Part shown: positions 1 through 12,250 of the stretch, piece by piece
Numbering within the stretch: the first letter of the stretch is position 1
How the letters are laid out: each line of letters starts with the position of its first letter
Source: Shinisaurus crocodilurus
Taxonomy: Eukaryota > Chordata > Lepidosauria > Squamata > Shinisauridae
DNA length: 64,000 nt
Direction: 5' to 3'
NCBI GenBank assembly: GCA_021292165.1
Contig: JAHFWL010000295.1
Location: forward strand, 25,717-89,716
Notes under the pieces: model-generated
Seen by the model: the letters and a program-made list of their open reading frames with translations, nothing else
Databases searched by the model: none
Told to the model about the DNA's origin: nothing
Program-made: the position numbers and the translations under genes

Positions 1-3000
1 AAAAGAAAGGGCCATAAAGTCAAGTTTTTAGTAGACACAGGAGCTACTAGATCTGTTCTTACACAACCATTGGCGTCTTGCTCCGGCGAGACTATTAAAA
101 TACAGGGAGCTACCGGAACCCCAAGTAACCGGCCATTGCTCAAGCCCCTGGAATGTGATTTGGCCCACAAAACTGTGACCCATCAGTTTGTGCACATACC
201 AGAATGCCCTGTTCCACTGTTAAGAAGAGATCTCCTGTGCAAAATGCAAGCCCACATCTACTTTGACCAGAACCAAAACATGAAGCTGCATGTGCCCCAA
301 GCAACAGCAGTAAATGTTACAGCTCCAATGAATGAAATGTGGAGGATAATGTTGGCATCTATTCCACTCGAAGCAGACTCACAGGCTACAGCCAAGTGGA
401 AAGAGTTTGATGTCCCCGGCATCTGGGCAGAAGACAACCCACCAGGTTATGCCAAACACCTGCCACCTTTAATAATTGAAGTAAAGCCCCAGGCACAGCC
501 CAGAAGAATAAGGCAAAGGCCTTACCCACGCCCCATCATGCAAGCCATCCAATCATACATCGATTCCTACTTAAAACATGGCATTATAAAACCCATTGTG
601 TCATTCTGGAACACCCCGATCCTACCAATTCCCAAGCCAAATGGAAAGTACAGACCAGTTCAAGATTTAAAAATTGTAAATGAAGCTGTAGTGACTATTC
701 ACCCAGTAGTCCCAAACCCATATGTTCTTTTAAGTCTGTTGCCGGCCAGCGCCAAATGGTTCACGGTAATAGACTTAAAAGATGCATTTTTCTGCATACC
801 CATCCACAGGCAGAGTCAAGGACTGTTTGCCTTTGAGTGGGAAAACCCCAAAACCAGAAGAAAAACTCAGTACACGTAGACACAGCTCCCACAAGGGTTC
901 AAGAACTCACCGACCCTCTTTGGGACCGCTCTAGGAGGAGACCTAGAAGAATATAAACCATGCCACGAAAATAAAGTCTTGTTGCAGTATGTTGACGACC
1001 TCCTAGTGACAAGAAACACGCAAGATACCTGTTAGAAAAACACCAAGCAACTCCTTGAACTGTTAGATGAAAAAAGATACCGCGCCTCGCGAGAAAAGGC
1101 CCAACTAGTGCAGCTGCAAGTGAGATATCTGGGATACAACATCGAACAAGGGCAGAGGACTTTGGGACCTGAACAGAAGCAAGCGGTTTGCCAGCTGCCA
1201 ACGCCCATCTCGCGTCGAGACTTGAGAGGCTTTCTAGGAGCGGCAGGGTTTTGCCGAATATAGATACCAAACTTCAGTCTAATCGCCAAGCCCCTGTATG
1301 AAGCTACCAGGGGGCAAGAGACTGAAGAATTTCAATGGACCAAAGTTCAGAGCCAAGCCTTTAACCAGCTGAAAGAGGCTTTGCTAAAGGCCCCGAGTTT
1401 AGGCCTTCCAGATCTAGACAAACCTTTCAACTTATACGTGGACACCAAGAAAAATGTGGCGGTCGGAGTTCTTACCCAGCGGCTAAGATCTTGGCAAAGA
1501 CCAGTGGCCTACCTATCAAAGCAATTAGACTCAGTGGCCCAGAGATGGCCAAATTGTCTGAAAGCGCTAGCAGGGACAGCTCTGTTAGTCCAAGAGTCCA
1601 GCAAACTGACTTTTGGACAGCCACTGACTGTACTAACTCCACATGCATTAAAGGCCGTTCTAGAAGCCAAAAGACACCTGTGGCTAACAAACCCGTGTAT
1701 GTTAAAATACCAGAGCATGATTACGCACAATCCATTAGTGGAACTCCAACAGTCAACAGCCCTCAACCCCGCCACTTTGTTGCCAGAGCCACAAGCAGGA
1801 GAGATGAATCATGACTGCGTAAAAGTCATTGACCAGACTCATGCGTCGCGCCCAGATCTCAAAGACACTCCCCTGCCAAATGCTGATTTAGAAGTCTTCA
1901 CAGATGGCTCACGTTTCGTAGAAAATAGACTCAGAAAAGCAGGCTATGCAGTAGTGTCTTGTGACCAGGTGCTAGAAAGTGGACCCTTAGCCCCAGGTAC
2001 AAGTGCACAGTTGGCTAAATTGCATGCAGTGATAAGAGCTCTACACCTGGGAGCAGGCAGACGCATGACCATTTGGACAGATTCCAAATACGCATTCCTT
2101 ACAGCTCATGCACATAGAGCCTTGTATAAAGAAAGAGGACTGATAAACTCAGTAAGAAAAGCTATAAAACACGGAGAACAAATCCAAGCTCTCCTAAATG
2201 GAGTGTGGAAGCCAACCAAACTGGCCATTGTCCATTGCCGAGGGCATCAGTGAGGAAATGACAAAGTAGCAAAAGGAAATCGAAAAGCAGACCAAGAAGC
2301 AAAAAGGGCAGCTCACGAGCCCTAGAAAGAATTTGAAACCAACGGAGGACAGCATGACACGCAAGCCCGATGCCTACTTCTGTAGAACCCAGAATCTCAG
2401 ATACAACCAGTGTATACCCAGAAAGAAGTGGCTAAAGCCGAAAGAGAATTACAAGCCACCCTGAAGAATGGATGGTACGTACTGCCTGACAAACGAGTGT
2501 GGATTCCTGAGGCCCTTGGGTGGGAAGTAGTCAAGACTGCTCACCAACAAACACACATGGAGAAAACTGCACTCGCTCAGGCCCTGAACAGAGAAGTACT
2601 CATAGACAAAATCCACATGTTAACCAATTACGCTACACAGAAATGCCTAACATGCGCCCGCAACAATCCTCGTCAAGGGCCCCTGCTTCCACCAGGCAGG
2701 CAACCAGAGGGAGACTTGCCGTTTGACTCAGTCACCATCGATTTCACCGACATGCCACGGGCAAGAAGACTGAATGCACTCCTAGTGGTCGTTTGTAATT
2801 ATACAAGATGGCCTGAATGTTTCCCTACCAAGACAAAAAAAGCCAGAGAAGTGTCACGGGCCCTACTGAGAGACATTATCCCGAGGTACAGAATTCCCTC
2901 GAGATTGTCATCTGACAATGGACCAGAATTCACCCAAAAAGTAGTGCAAGATGTGGCAAAAACTTTAAAAATTGAGTAGAAATTGCACTGCAGCTACCAC

Positions 3001-3627
3001 CCTCAGTCAAGCGGACGCGTAGAACGCATGAACCAGACTTTAAAAACAAAACTGTCAAAAATATGTCAAGAAACGCACCTAAAATGGCCAGACGCTTTGC
3101 CCCTGGCTCTGTTGGCGGTCAGGTGCACTCCTCAGAAAAAACTCAATTTGTCTCCTTTTGAGCTTATGTACAGAAGGCCTCCACAATTAGTCAGGCCCCG
3201 GTGGGTAGATGAAAGAGAATTAGGAGTCACGCAAACTCTGCAAACCATACAGGGCCTAAGCCAAGTTGTGGAGGACATACAAGAGTATGTAATAAGCCAA
3301 AAAAAAACCCTGCTCACTATAAAAGTGCACAGATTCCACCCAAGAGATTCAGTGTGAGTGAAAGACTGGAAAATTGAGCCTTTAAAAGCCCGCTGGAAAG
3401 GACCGTATACTGTTGTCATGTGTTCTCCCCTTGCTGTTAAGGTAGCAGAAATCAAACCCTGGCTCCACTGGACGCGTGTGAAACCCGCTTCTCAATCAAA
3501 ACCAGTGTGGAAAGTCCAGCCAGTCCCAGAAAGTGAAATAGCCTTGAAGCTGAAACTCCGCCAAAAGCCTGAACCTAAAGCCCCAGCCAGAGTTGGCCTG
3601 TACATAGACAAAGAATTGTACGGTTAA
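1..3627 (+). pseudogene. pol: Class I ERV pol (protease-RT-RNase H-integrase), nonsense-riddled
   Basis: Retroviral polyprotein for reverse transcription and integration; its 5' part lies outside the window. One reading frame runs from base 1 to the terminal TAA at 3625-3627 without a frameshift. It is interrupted by in-frame stops ending at 879, 1035, 1263, 2253, 2325, 2385, 2982 and 3357. Domains in order: protease active site DTGA (34-45); RT with the YVDD catalytic box (988-999); RNase H with FTDGS (about 1896-1910); integrase zinc finger with CxxC (2644-2655); integrase core with IDFTD, SSDNGPEF and a GRVER glutamate; and a C-terminal GPYTV segment near 3400. Gene order and motifs match gamma-like retroviruses. 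Several stops fall where the family has tryptophan. The copy cannot encode a working enzyme as it stands. Confidence 0.93.
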
Positions 3628-5100
3628 AAAACCGCGAGGCCATAATAACGCCTCCAGCAATTCAGGGTACAAGTGCTAGTAACCTCTCCCCTGAAAACAA
3701 AAAGTCGCGTACCAAACGACTAGCCCTAGCAGGCGTCACACCCGGAAGCTGACGTCCATCGCTCGGGAGAAGCCTGAGGATGTCAACGCCAAACGCTTTA
3801 AAATAAGTTGCTTTATATAGTATAGTAGCAATAAGATGGGCATGTACCAATGACTGTACCAGTTGTCAAAAGCAAGTGCTAAAAAGACAGACCCTAACTA
3901 CCACCTTAGTGTACCACACCCATTACAGGTGCAAAACAGGGCCAGCGAAAAGGTGTTGTTACAAAGATGTATAGTACACGGTGTGTGTTCAAACTGGACA
4001 CTGCTTTGACCCCAAGGTAGATCCGGCCCAAACATGGTTAATAGCACGGGCACGAAGTTCCGCCCAAAGTCACATAGTAGCTCAAACACAATTCCTTACA
4101 ACATAACACAGATGCCCCGACATGAGCGAGAAAAGACCACTTGGGTTCTGCGCCAAGCAATAATAGCTGACTGGTGTCTGAGCCGCCCCTGGGCAGCAGG
4201 TCGAGTAATAGTAAGTAATACCTCCTGCCTAAGCTCACAAACATAGAATAAATCCTCAAAACAGTGAGATTTCTGGCCCAACTCCACACAACACTGGAAA
4301 AACTTTTCCTTAGAAAAATACACAAAAGCAACAAGGGCCCCACCGAGAGTCTACTGGATTTGTGGAAGGCTAGCCCTAACTGCTCTCCCCACCAACTGGA
4401 CTGGGAGCTGCACCCTGAGCCACATAAATCCAGCATTCTTCATGTTGCCACTTGAGACCCCCTCAAAAACACGGCAAAAACGTGAAATAAAAATTAGAAA
4501 CTAAAAAGACAATAAATGGCCCCCAGAGCGTATCATACAGTATTATGATCCTGCATCTTGGGCACAAGATGAAACTTATAAGTATCGCACTCCCATTTAT
4601 ATGCTGAATCGCTTAATCAGGTTACAGGCTGTAGTAGAATTAATATCTAATGAAACTTCGCAAGCGCTTAAAATATTAGCAAAGCAACAGACAAAGTTTC
4701 GAGATGCAATTTATCAAAACCGCTTAGCTTTAGATTACTTGTTAGCAGCTGAAAGAGGTGTCTGTAGAAAATTCAATTTAAGTAATTGTTGTTTGCAAAT
4801 TGATGACCAAAGAGAAATAATCAAAAGCATCACAAAACGCATTGAAACGTTGGCCCATGTTCCAGTGCAGACCTGAGATGGGTTCAACTTCGGAAAAGCT
4901 TTCGCTAGGTGGTTTCCCAAGCTGCCAGGCTTACAGGCCATAGTCGCCCTGATTGGCCTAGTGGCCGTAAGATGCATAATCCTGCCATGCATCCTTCCAA
5001 TGCTCATGCGCTTCCTCCAAAACAGCTTCAGCTTAATAGCCGAAAGAAAAGCTGCTGCGCAAGTCCTGGCAATGTGAAAATACCGTCCCATCCCGATGAG
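3628..5100 (+). pseudogene. env: Class I ERV env remnant, transmembrane subunit recognisable
   Basis: The surface-subunit part (about 3630-4500) is broken by many stops and only inferred from position. The transmembrane subunit is clear in the frame 4601-4876: a heptad-rich helix, then [11 protein letters not shown], then a C-x7-CC cysteine motif ([10 protein letters not shown]), the layout of gamma-type fusion subunits. A TGA at 4874-4876 interrupts it. The same frame then continues with a hydrophobic anchor (around 4935-5010) and a short basic tail ending at TGA near 5077. It uses a different frame from pol, as expected. Not functional. Confidence 0.8.
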
Positions 5101-5144
5101 TGAAACTCAATGTGAAGAGTAAGATAGAGTTTCAAAGGAGGGAA

Positions 5145-5548
5145 TGAAGTGGGAAAAAGATGGAAAGAAAACTGAGGCAGAAAAAGATTCCCCCCCCTCC
5201 TGAGAACAGACTGCCTGAAGATAGACCCCCCCCTTCCTCTGCAGACTGCTTACATGGCAATAAATTATAGTCCCGCTGTATTTAGGGAAGTCAGTTAAGA
5301 CAGCCTGCGCAGCAGAATGTAAGAATAACCAAGGTACAGGAAACAGACAGCGAATATGCTAAAGAGTAAGTGACAAGTAATTGATGACGTATACTTTGAT
5401 ATAAGACTCTGATCACTTCTGTAAAAAATCGTTCAGTATGGCGATACAATCCCCTGAACCTGTTGCTAGCAATAAATAAACTGTTTTCCAAGCCTGAGGT
5501 GGTCCGAGTCCTTCCTATTCTCTGGAGAAGGGTGATTTTTCTGCAACA
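5145..5548 (+). repeat. 3' LTR of the class I ERV
   Basis: It begins TGAAGTGGG directly after a polypurine tract (TTTCAAAGGAGGGAA, ending 5144) and ends CTGCAACA, giving TG...CA ends of about 404 bp. An AATAAA polyadenylation signal sits at 5471-5476. The matching 5' LTR would be left of the window, so divergence between the LTRs cannot be judged. The right boundary is inferred from the CA end; I could not confirm a target duplication. Confidence 0.7.
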
Positions 5549-7757
5549 GCATGATGGCAGGGAAAAAGAAAGGGGTGTTTCCATGAGCACTTGGCTGTGG
5601 CTCTATGGTTTAACTCTGGCTTGCGTACCGGGGGTCCTGGGAACAGGTTCCCGGCATCTCATTGGGGCCTCCTGCCTGGAACCCAGATGGCTATTGCTCC
5701 TCAATGTCGGGGGTAAAGGACTGGATGGCCCAATGGTCTGATTCAGTTTATCCAGTCAGTGGTGTTGGCGTGTTAATGATAGGGACTTCATGTTCACCCT
5801 ATTAATTTTCGTATGATCTTAATTATTTTAATGTGGGACATACGCCCACACAAATTTTGCTTCACTTAAGGTTTTTATAGCGATTGTGGCATTGCTCACT
5901 TTTCTTAATCCGTGTTGTCCTGGCATTGCCAACCAAGTCATGTTCTGGGCTTGCAAGAGCAATTTTATCATGCCAAGTCGTGCTGTTAGTTCGTGTGGCG
6001 TTTTTATTTGCAGTTCAGCGGGCATTGATACATACGCCCTGCTAGTACCTGACACCCACGTGCAGCCCCGTTCTGTTTCCCGTTGCCTCAACCGCTTGGG
6101 TATTATGATGTCTTTGTTCATTTCATGGTTTTGTCCCCTGCCATGCCATCCCTTGATATTAATACTGTATGTTTTCTTTTGCTGTTTTCCCCGGTGCTCT
6201 TAAGCCGTGTGTTCTCCATGAGGCAATTCCTGGATCTGCAGTAGCGTACCTGTTAGTCCTTTGAGGAGATGTTTTCATCATTTATTTCTTCACCCAGCGC
6301 ATAATCGTGAGTCCCAATGCTCTTAAGCCATGTGCTTTCTCTGGTGGCTTGAACTTCTTTCATCACTTCATGACAATTTCAAGCAGGTAACTCTGAAAGG
6401 GTTACTTCCATTCCCAGAGTTATGGGATTCGTTTGGCCCATGTAGTTCCTGGACCTGATAATGACTTGCCTTCATCCTCAATGTTATTTATTTTGGTTCC
6501 CCTGTTTTGCTTGAGTTAGGGGTAGTAGGCAGTGTGATTGGCTGTCGTTGGGCAGTACTCAGGTGGACTTTGCTTCAGGCATCCTCTCTTGGCTACATGC
6601 CTCCTACAGGTGGGGATGGGTTCCCAATTTTGGGTTACTTCATGCTTTCAATAGAGTGATCCATGTCCTAGTATAATTGGTTTTTCCCTCTGATCTTCTG
6701 GCATGGACTGCCATGGGGTGCCAGCTATAGCTGGGCGGGCTCATATTCTCATTAATGTGGGAAGGGCCCAATTTCATTTTTGCCTTCCCGGGAGACTGCT
6801 TGGGGTATCAGCAGGTGGGTATCCCTAAGATATGGGCAGCAATCCTTTGCCTCTACAGCATCAATTGGGGGCTCAGTTGCCATAAGCGCATTTCCTCTTC
6901 GAGGCCTCCTTTTAGGTGGCTCTAGGCAGTTCCATACCCCTTTTATTTCCTCTAAGGAAGTAGGGGTTTTCTGTCAGAGGCTTCAACCGTTTTGGCAGTG
7001 CAAGGATGGTATGCAACAGAATAAGGCTCGTCCAACCTATGTGCTTCCATGCACTATGTTTGGCCCAGATTGCTGATTGCGTCTGTGACAGTTTTTCATG
7101 AAGTGTATAGTTATAGCCGGGCGTGCTTTATGCACCCTCGGTTGTCAAGGTGCGGCACATGCTAATTCCTGTCTGCCGGCCGTGAAATACAAGCCACCTG
7201 TTTGGTTCCCTTTATAGCCCCTGCCTAGCCTACGGGGCTTCTCTTCCTACTGGAGCAGTAGGCAGCTGCCATGAGTGTCCATAGATACGGCAATGGCCCA
7301 GGCAGGGAGTGCAATGTATTGCCTACCCTGTAGTTGCAATCGCACATGAAAGCAACATCCTGTTCTTCGAACGCACTGGAATGGCTGTATTGCAGAAGCA
7401 TAATATTACCCAAGTGCTGCCTGCATTTGCGATTATTCTGATCAACAATATTGAGTATGTGGCCTTTGCAGACTTGATAGTCAAGGCCGAGCTTTTGCTT
7501 CTCCGCACTTTTGAGAGGTGTGGTGTTGGTTTAAGACACTCCTGTCAGTCACTGGTACAGTACATGCCAGGTGCTTAGAGCATTCTACAGTCATCAGTTG
7601 TTGGTTTGTTTGTTTGTTTGTTTTGGACGGTCGCTGCTCTGAATTTTCCACCGGCTGAAATACAGGCTGTGGGCCGGTGGTGCTCAGCTGACTATCATTC
7701 TTATATTAGAAAGTTACCGTGAGTGGTGCTGCTGCTGTGCCTTTCTTCTTGTTGCAG
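5549..7757. other. Unassigned stretch, probably decayed retroelement
   Basis: No open frame here has a recognisable product. Two short motifs recur: CTTAAGCC followed by GTGTG or ATGTG (about 6199 and 6322), and TATAGC(T/C)GGGCG (about 6727 and 7110). A (TTTG)n run lies at about 7603-7622. A pyrimidine-rich AG (TTCTTCTTGTTGCAG) ends at 7757 just before the SGNH frame, so part of this stretch may be an intron or upstream part of that element. That link is inference. Confidence 0.4.
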
Positions 7758-8345
7758 GTCACTGGAATGGATCGAGGCCAATTCGTGTGCTCGTGTTCGG
7801 ACACAGCATGGTGTACTGGGCTGCCCAGAGAGCCGCACGGTCGCGTGTTGGACCCCAGCTGGGGATCAGCCAGATCGCTGACGGGCAATGGCTGGGTCGG
7901 CGTGGAATGCAGTGGAGCGGCCTCCTTCCGACTTTGCTCCGGTCAGGCCATGTGGCCATCCTCCCAGACGTGCTGGTGGTGCACCTCAGTGGGAATGATC
8001 TTGGATTGCTCGAGGGCAAGTCCTTGATCGAGCAAGCGTTTACGGACCTTGCTGTTGTGTGGCAGTGCTGGCCTGGGGTCCGGATTCTCTGGTCCCACAT
8101 GTTGCCTCGTTTCTGTGGCGGGGTGGTGCAGCCCCAACGCCTTAAACAGAGTGGGAAGAAGGCTGAATTGTCAGCTTTGTAGGGGCCTCGGAGGGGTAGG
8201 TTTTGCGATTCCTCACCCTGTGATCTCCTTGGCCCGGGGGGAGCTGTATCGGGCAGATGGCGTTCATCTCATCCGACGGGGGTAACGATATTTTCTTGGA
8301 GGATCTGCGAAGGGCCCTGCTCGAATTTATTCAGCGCAGGTGGGG
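7758..8345 (+). pseudogene. SGNH-hydrolase domain of a Ngaro/DIRS-like tyrosine-recombinase retroelement (frameshifted)
   Basis: The frame reads in after an acceptor-like AG with no true ATG. It contains the SGNH blocks: block I with the nucleophile serine (VFGHSMVYWA, Ser codon 7805-7807); a conserved G-x-R-G-M-x-W stretch; the Asn block SGND (GND at 7991-7999); then, after a frameshift between about 8130 and 8180, the Asp/His block RADGVHL (8256-8270). A further frame change leads to a helix reading LEDLRRALLEF. Vertebrate Ngaro-type elements carry such a hydrolase domain after their RT and RNase H. The RT and recombinase parts are not visible here. The identity of the parent element is inferred; the SGNH fold is well supported. 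Confidence 0.62.
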
Positions 8346-8786
8346 GAGAGGGGAGTTGGCTTAGCCAGTCCCTCTCTGTGGCGGTAAGTGCGGGTTTTAG
8401 GCAGTGGGGTGAGGTTCGGTGATCATCCCACGGCACCTTTCAGGTGACTGGCGATACCTTAGCCTCACCTGAGCCCGGTTTCACGGCACGGCCAGGGAGA
8501 TAGGGTCCGCCTTTGAGGCCAATTCCTCTCACCCGCATGGCGTTTCATGGCCCCGTGCGGTGACATGGAGGAGGCCTTCCGACACCGCATGGTGTAAAAT
8601 TGGGGAGTGGCGAGTTACAGCGCCACACCTCCGATTGGGATGCTTCGCCCATTGAAGGGTATACTGGCTGAGAGCCGGTTTAGCTAGCACCCGCACTCGT
8701 CCCTTCCCAGATCCTCGAATCAATAAATGTGGCCCATAATTTCACCATCATTCTGTGTCTCGACTCTTATTTCCTCTTTTGCGCGC
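8346..8786 (+). mobile_element. 3' non-coding end of the SGNH retroelement
   Basis: GC-rich non-coding sequence follows the hydrolase frame and ends near an AATAAA signal (about 8722-8727), just before a CR1 fragment starts. It holds the partly repeated motifs TCTCACCCGCATGG and GACACCGCATGG. I see no second copy in the window with which to fix the boundary. Confidence 0.4.
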
Positions 8787-9403
8787 GCAAATGCAATTTT
8801 GGGCTGCATTAATAGAAGTATAGCTTCCAAATCACGGGAAGTGATAATTCCCCTTTACTCGGCACTGGTTAGGCCTCATCTTGAGTACTGTGTCCAGTTT
8901 TGGGCATCACACTTTAAGAAGGATGTAGACAAACTGGAGAGGGTTCAGAGGAGGGCAACAAGGATGATCAAGGGACTGGAAACAAGGCCCTATGAGGAGA
9001 GACTGAAAGAACTGGGCATATTTAGCCTTCAGAAGAGGAGACTGAGGGGAGATATGATCGCACACTTCCAGTACTTGAAGGGATGTCACACAGAGGAGGG
9101 CCAGGATCTCTTCTCGATCATCCCAGTTTGCAGGACACAGAATAATGGGCTCAAGTTACAGGAACCCAGATTCCACCTAAACATCAGAAAAAATTTCCTG
9201 ACTGTCAGAGCAATAAGACAATGGAACCAGCTACCTAGGGAGGTGGTGGGCTCTCCAGATCTGGAGGCATTCAAGGTGCAGCTGGACGGCCATCTGTCAG
9301 GGATGCTTTGACCTGGATTCCTGCATTGAGCAGGGGGTTGGACTCGATGGCCTTGTAGGCCCCTTCCAACTCTACTTTTCCATGATTCTATGATGCTATG
9401 ATT
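8787..9403 (+). mobile_element. CR1 LINE, 5'-truncated 3' end
   Basis: This encodes the C-terminal region of the CR1 RT protein in one open frame (to about 9311): [14 protein letters not shown] '[16 protein letters not shown]', '[19 protein letters not shown]' and '[11 protein letters not shown]'. The typical CR1 3' end follows (GGCCCCTTCCAACTCTA, then ATTCTATGA-type repeats). It is nearly the same as the CR1 copy at about 58460-58995, so both come from one fairly recent subfamily. Confidence 0.9.
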
Positions 9404-9549
9404 GTTTTAACCACTCTAAAGAATTCGGTGTCATAAATTAGGGATGTGTGAGGATTTCATTTGGGGGGTGGAAGTCGGGCGAACTTGCTGGGCTCAGCCC
9501 CCCGAACTCCGTCCCTCCTACCTGCTTCCCCGGCTCGATTTGTGTTCTC

Positions 9550-9760
9550 CCCAGCCGAGCCGGGGAAGCGACTTTCGGGTTCAGGGTGGAACGCTCTTTA
9601 CATAGAAAATGGCCTAAGATACGTTAAAAGTGGCTGCAATTTGTGCAAGTTACGCGAATTGTGCCCACCTTTATTGTATTGTATGCCATTTTCTACATAA
9701 AAAACGCTCCGCCCTGAGCCCCAAAGTCTGCTGAGTGGCTTGGCTGGTGCTCGCTCTTTG
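9550..9760. repeat. Palindromic MITE-like element
   Basis: Two arms of about 90-100 bases are inverted copies of each other around a centre near 9650. The arms share ACATAGAAAATGGC (left) against ATGTAGAAAATGGC (reverse of right), the flanking TTCAGGG / CTCAGGG, and CCAGCCGAGCC / CCAGCCAAGCC. A related half-element lies at about 48500-48625. It has no coding capacity. Confidence 0.6.
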
Positions 9761-9814
9761 CGGCTTGTGGGGGGGGGCATGTCAGCAGCGTTTCGCCCAC
9801 CACTATGACATCAA

Positions 9815-10950
9815 TAGACTTGGCCACTTCACTGCTCACGCCTAATTCCAGACCATTTATGAGCAAGTTGAAAAGCATTGTCCCAATACAGATCCTTGTG
9901 GAACCCCATTGTACATCCCTCCACTGGGAGAATTTGCCATGTATTCCTACTCTTTCCTTTCTCTTCTTTAACTAGTTACTGATCCATAAGAGGACCTCTC
10001 CTCTTATTCCATGACTGCTAAGTTTGCTCAGGAGTCTTTGGCAAGGAACAGTGTCAAAACAAAAGTCTTTTGGAAGTCCAAGTAAACAATGTCAACTGGA
10101 TCACCCCTGTCCACTCTCAAAGAACTCTGAAAGGTTAGTGACATAGGACTTCGTTTTGTGGAAGCTCTGTTGATTTTTTCTCAACAGGGCTTGTTCTTCT
10201 CCACACTTATTAATTTTATCTTTAATAATGCTTTCAACCAGCTTACCCAGGACAGATGTTAAGCTAACCAAACTTCATTTCCCTGATCCCCCCTGTACCT
10301 CTTTTTAAAAATTGGTGTCATCATATTGGCCATTCTCCAGTCCTCAGATCATCAGTACAGAGGCTGATCTTTGGGACATGTTACATATTTTGTACGGTGG
10401 TCTGCAACTTCATTCATATTTGAGTTCTTTAAGAACTCTAAGATGGATGTCATCTGGGCCTGGTGATTTATTAACTTCCAATTTGTCAGTAAGGCTGAGA
10501 ACTTCATCTTTTGTCACCATTATTTGCCTCAGTTCCTTAGATTCCCTTCCTGAAAACATGAGTTCAGGCACAGGTCTCTGTCTATCCTATATCTTCTGCA
10601 CTGAAGACAGATGAAAAGAATTCATTCAGCTTCTCTGCAAACTCCTTATCCTCCTTTAGTACTTCTTTAACTCCATTATCATCCAGTGGTCTAACTGCCT
10701 CCATAGCTGGTTTCCCCCCTTCTGATATATTTAAGAAATTCTTGTTGGCCTTGATGTTGTTAGTGATATGGCTCTCAAAATGCTTTTTTTGCATCTCTTA
10801 TTGTCTGCTTGCGTCTTCGTTGTGCAAGCTTGTGCTCCCCATTTACTCCCTTTATTTGGGCAAGACTTTCATTTTCTGAAGGCAGCCTTCTTTTCTTTAA
10901 TAGCTTCCTTGACCCTGCTTATTCACCATGCTGGTGACCTCAGTACTTGA
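9815..10950 (-). mobile_element. CR1-type LINE fragment (RT region), old
   Basis: On the minus strand, short open pieces carry CR1 RT features: an EDKEFAEKLNEFFSSVFSAED segment (10582-10794), 'GVPQGSVLG' followed by 'LFNLLINGLELG' (about 9840-9930), and an RLRDFK-like spacer. The frame is broken many times, so this is older than the CR1 copies at 8.8 and 58 kb and probably another subfamily. Confidence 0.75.
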
Positions 10951-11065
10951 GCGTGTTGGAATGCAGAGGAGAACAGGTCTTTGGGAGAGGAAGAACTGTG
11001 GTATTGCAGAATACTGCAATTACACTAGTGGGGACTTGCGCTTTGTTATGAGATGAAAAAAAATA

Positions 11066-12250
11066 CTGCATTTTCTTTCTTTCCTTTTTTTTTAAAAAAA
11101 AATATTTATATTTTTAAATGAACACACATACAAAAAAATAATAATACATAAACCTACAAATCCTAAACTCCAAGTGCACCCATCACCCCGGGGCCAAAAC
11201 CAATTCTATCCACATAATCCATTATTAATCTATATTCCAAAAATACATCATATCATGACATGGCTTACTCCATTTCCCCTTTACTAAAATATAATCTAAA
11301 AATGGCCCCCATATATCCTTAAAATTATTTTTCTTTAATTGTCCCCTTTTACATTTAATACTACATGTTAGTTTATCATTTAAAGCAATATCCCAAACCT
11401 CTTTATACCAATCTATTATTAAGTACTGGTATTGAACTTTCCAATCCCTTGCTATCAGTAATCTCCCTGCCACTAATAAACTTACAATTAGTTCCTTTTT
11501 CTCTTGTGAGCACAGAAGTTTCTCTGTTATTGATAACAATGCTAATTTTGGACAGACCTCCAAATTAATGCCAATAATTTCTGAAATTTCTACAAAAAAT
11601 TTATTCCAAAACTCCAATACGCTTTTACAACTCCACCACATATGACCATAAGTACCAAGTTCCTGACATCCTCTCCAACACAATGGAGCACAATTACTAT
11701 CTATTTTGTTTAATCTTACTGGAGTCAGATACCATCTCAAAACAGTTTTTTAAAAATTCTTTATATCCTTACTGACATATTTCTTAATATACGTCTGCCC
11801 CAAATATTTCTCCACCCCGCATTCGATATCTCCTCCTCAAATTCCATTTCCCACATCATCTTAAGGTTATCTTTTTTCGCTTCAATCCTCTGAAACATTT
11901 TATATATCTCCTTCGTTAACCCTCTAGAAGAAACATTCCCTTCTATAAGTTCTCTAGACAACACTTTCTTTTCAAATCCAGTAAACTCCCTCTCATGCTC
12001 ATTTCTCTTCTTCCATTTCTTAGTCCACTGATCTAATTGCATTAAATTTAACCACACAATTCTATCTGGCCCAATCATTTCCAATATTTGTTGTCTAGTC
12101 TCAATTTTTCCCATCCAATCCATTAATTTGATAACCTTATTTTCCCTAAATATTGCTTCCCAATGCTGTGCATTTTCTGGAAAGCCCTCCATTGCTACCA
12201 CTGGAGTTAACGGGGATATCCCTGGAAAATGAAGATATTACCAAAGATAA
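11066..12250 (-). mobile_element. L1-clade LINE, 3' end (ORF2 C-terminus)
   Basis: The minus-strand frames 12201-11761 and 11740-11225 together carry the L1 ORF2 C-terminal region. It includes 'WYLTPVRL', a cysteine/histidine motif (CWRGCQELGT...HMWW.C) and the following conserved helix with 'CPKLALLSI'. A frameshift or stop splits the two parts near 11750. The A-rich tail appears as a T-rich run on the plus strand at about 11078-11100. It lies head to head with a second L1 fragment that starts at about 12251. Confidence 0.85.
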
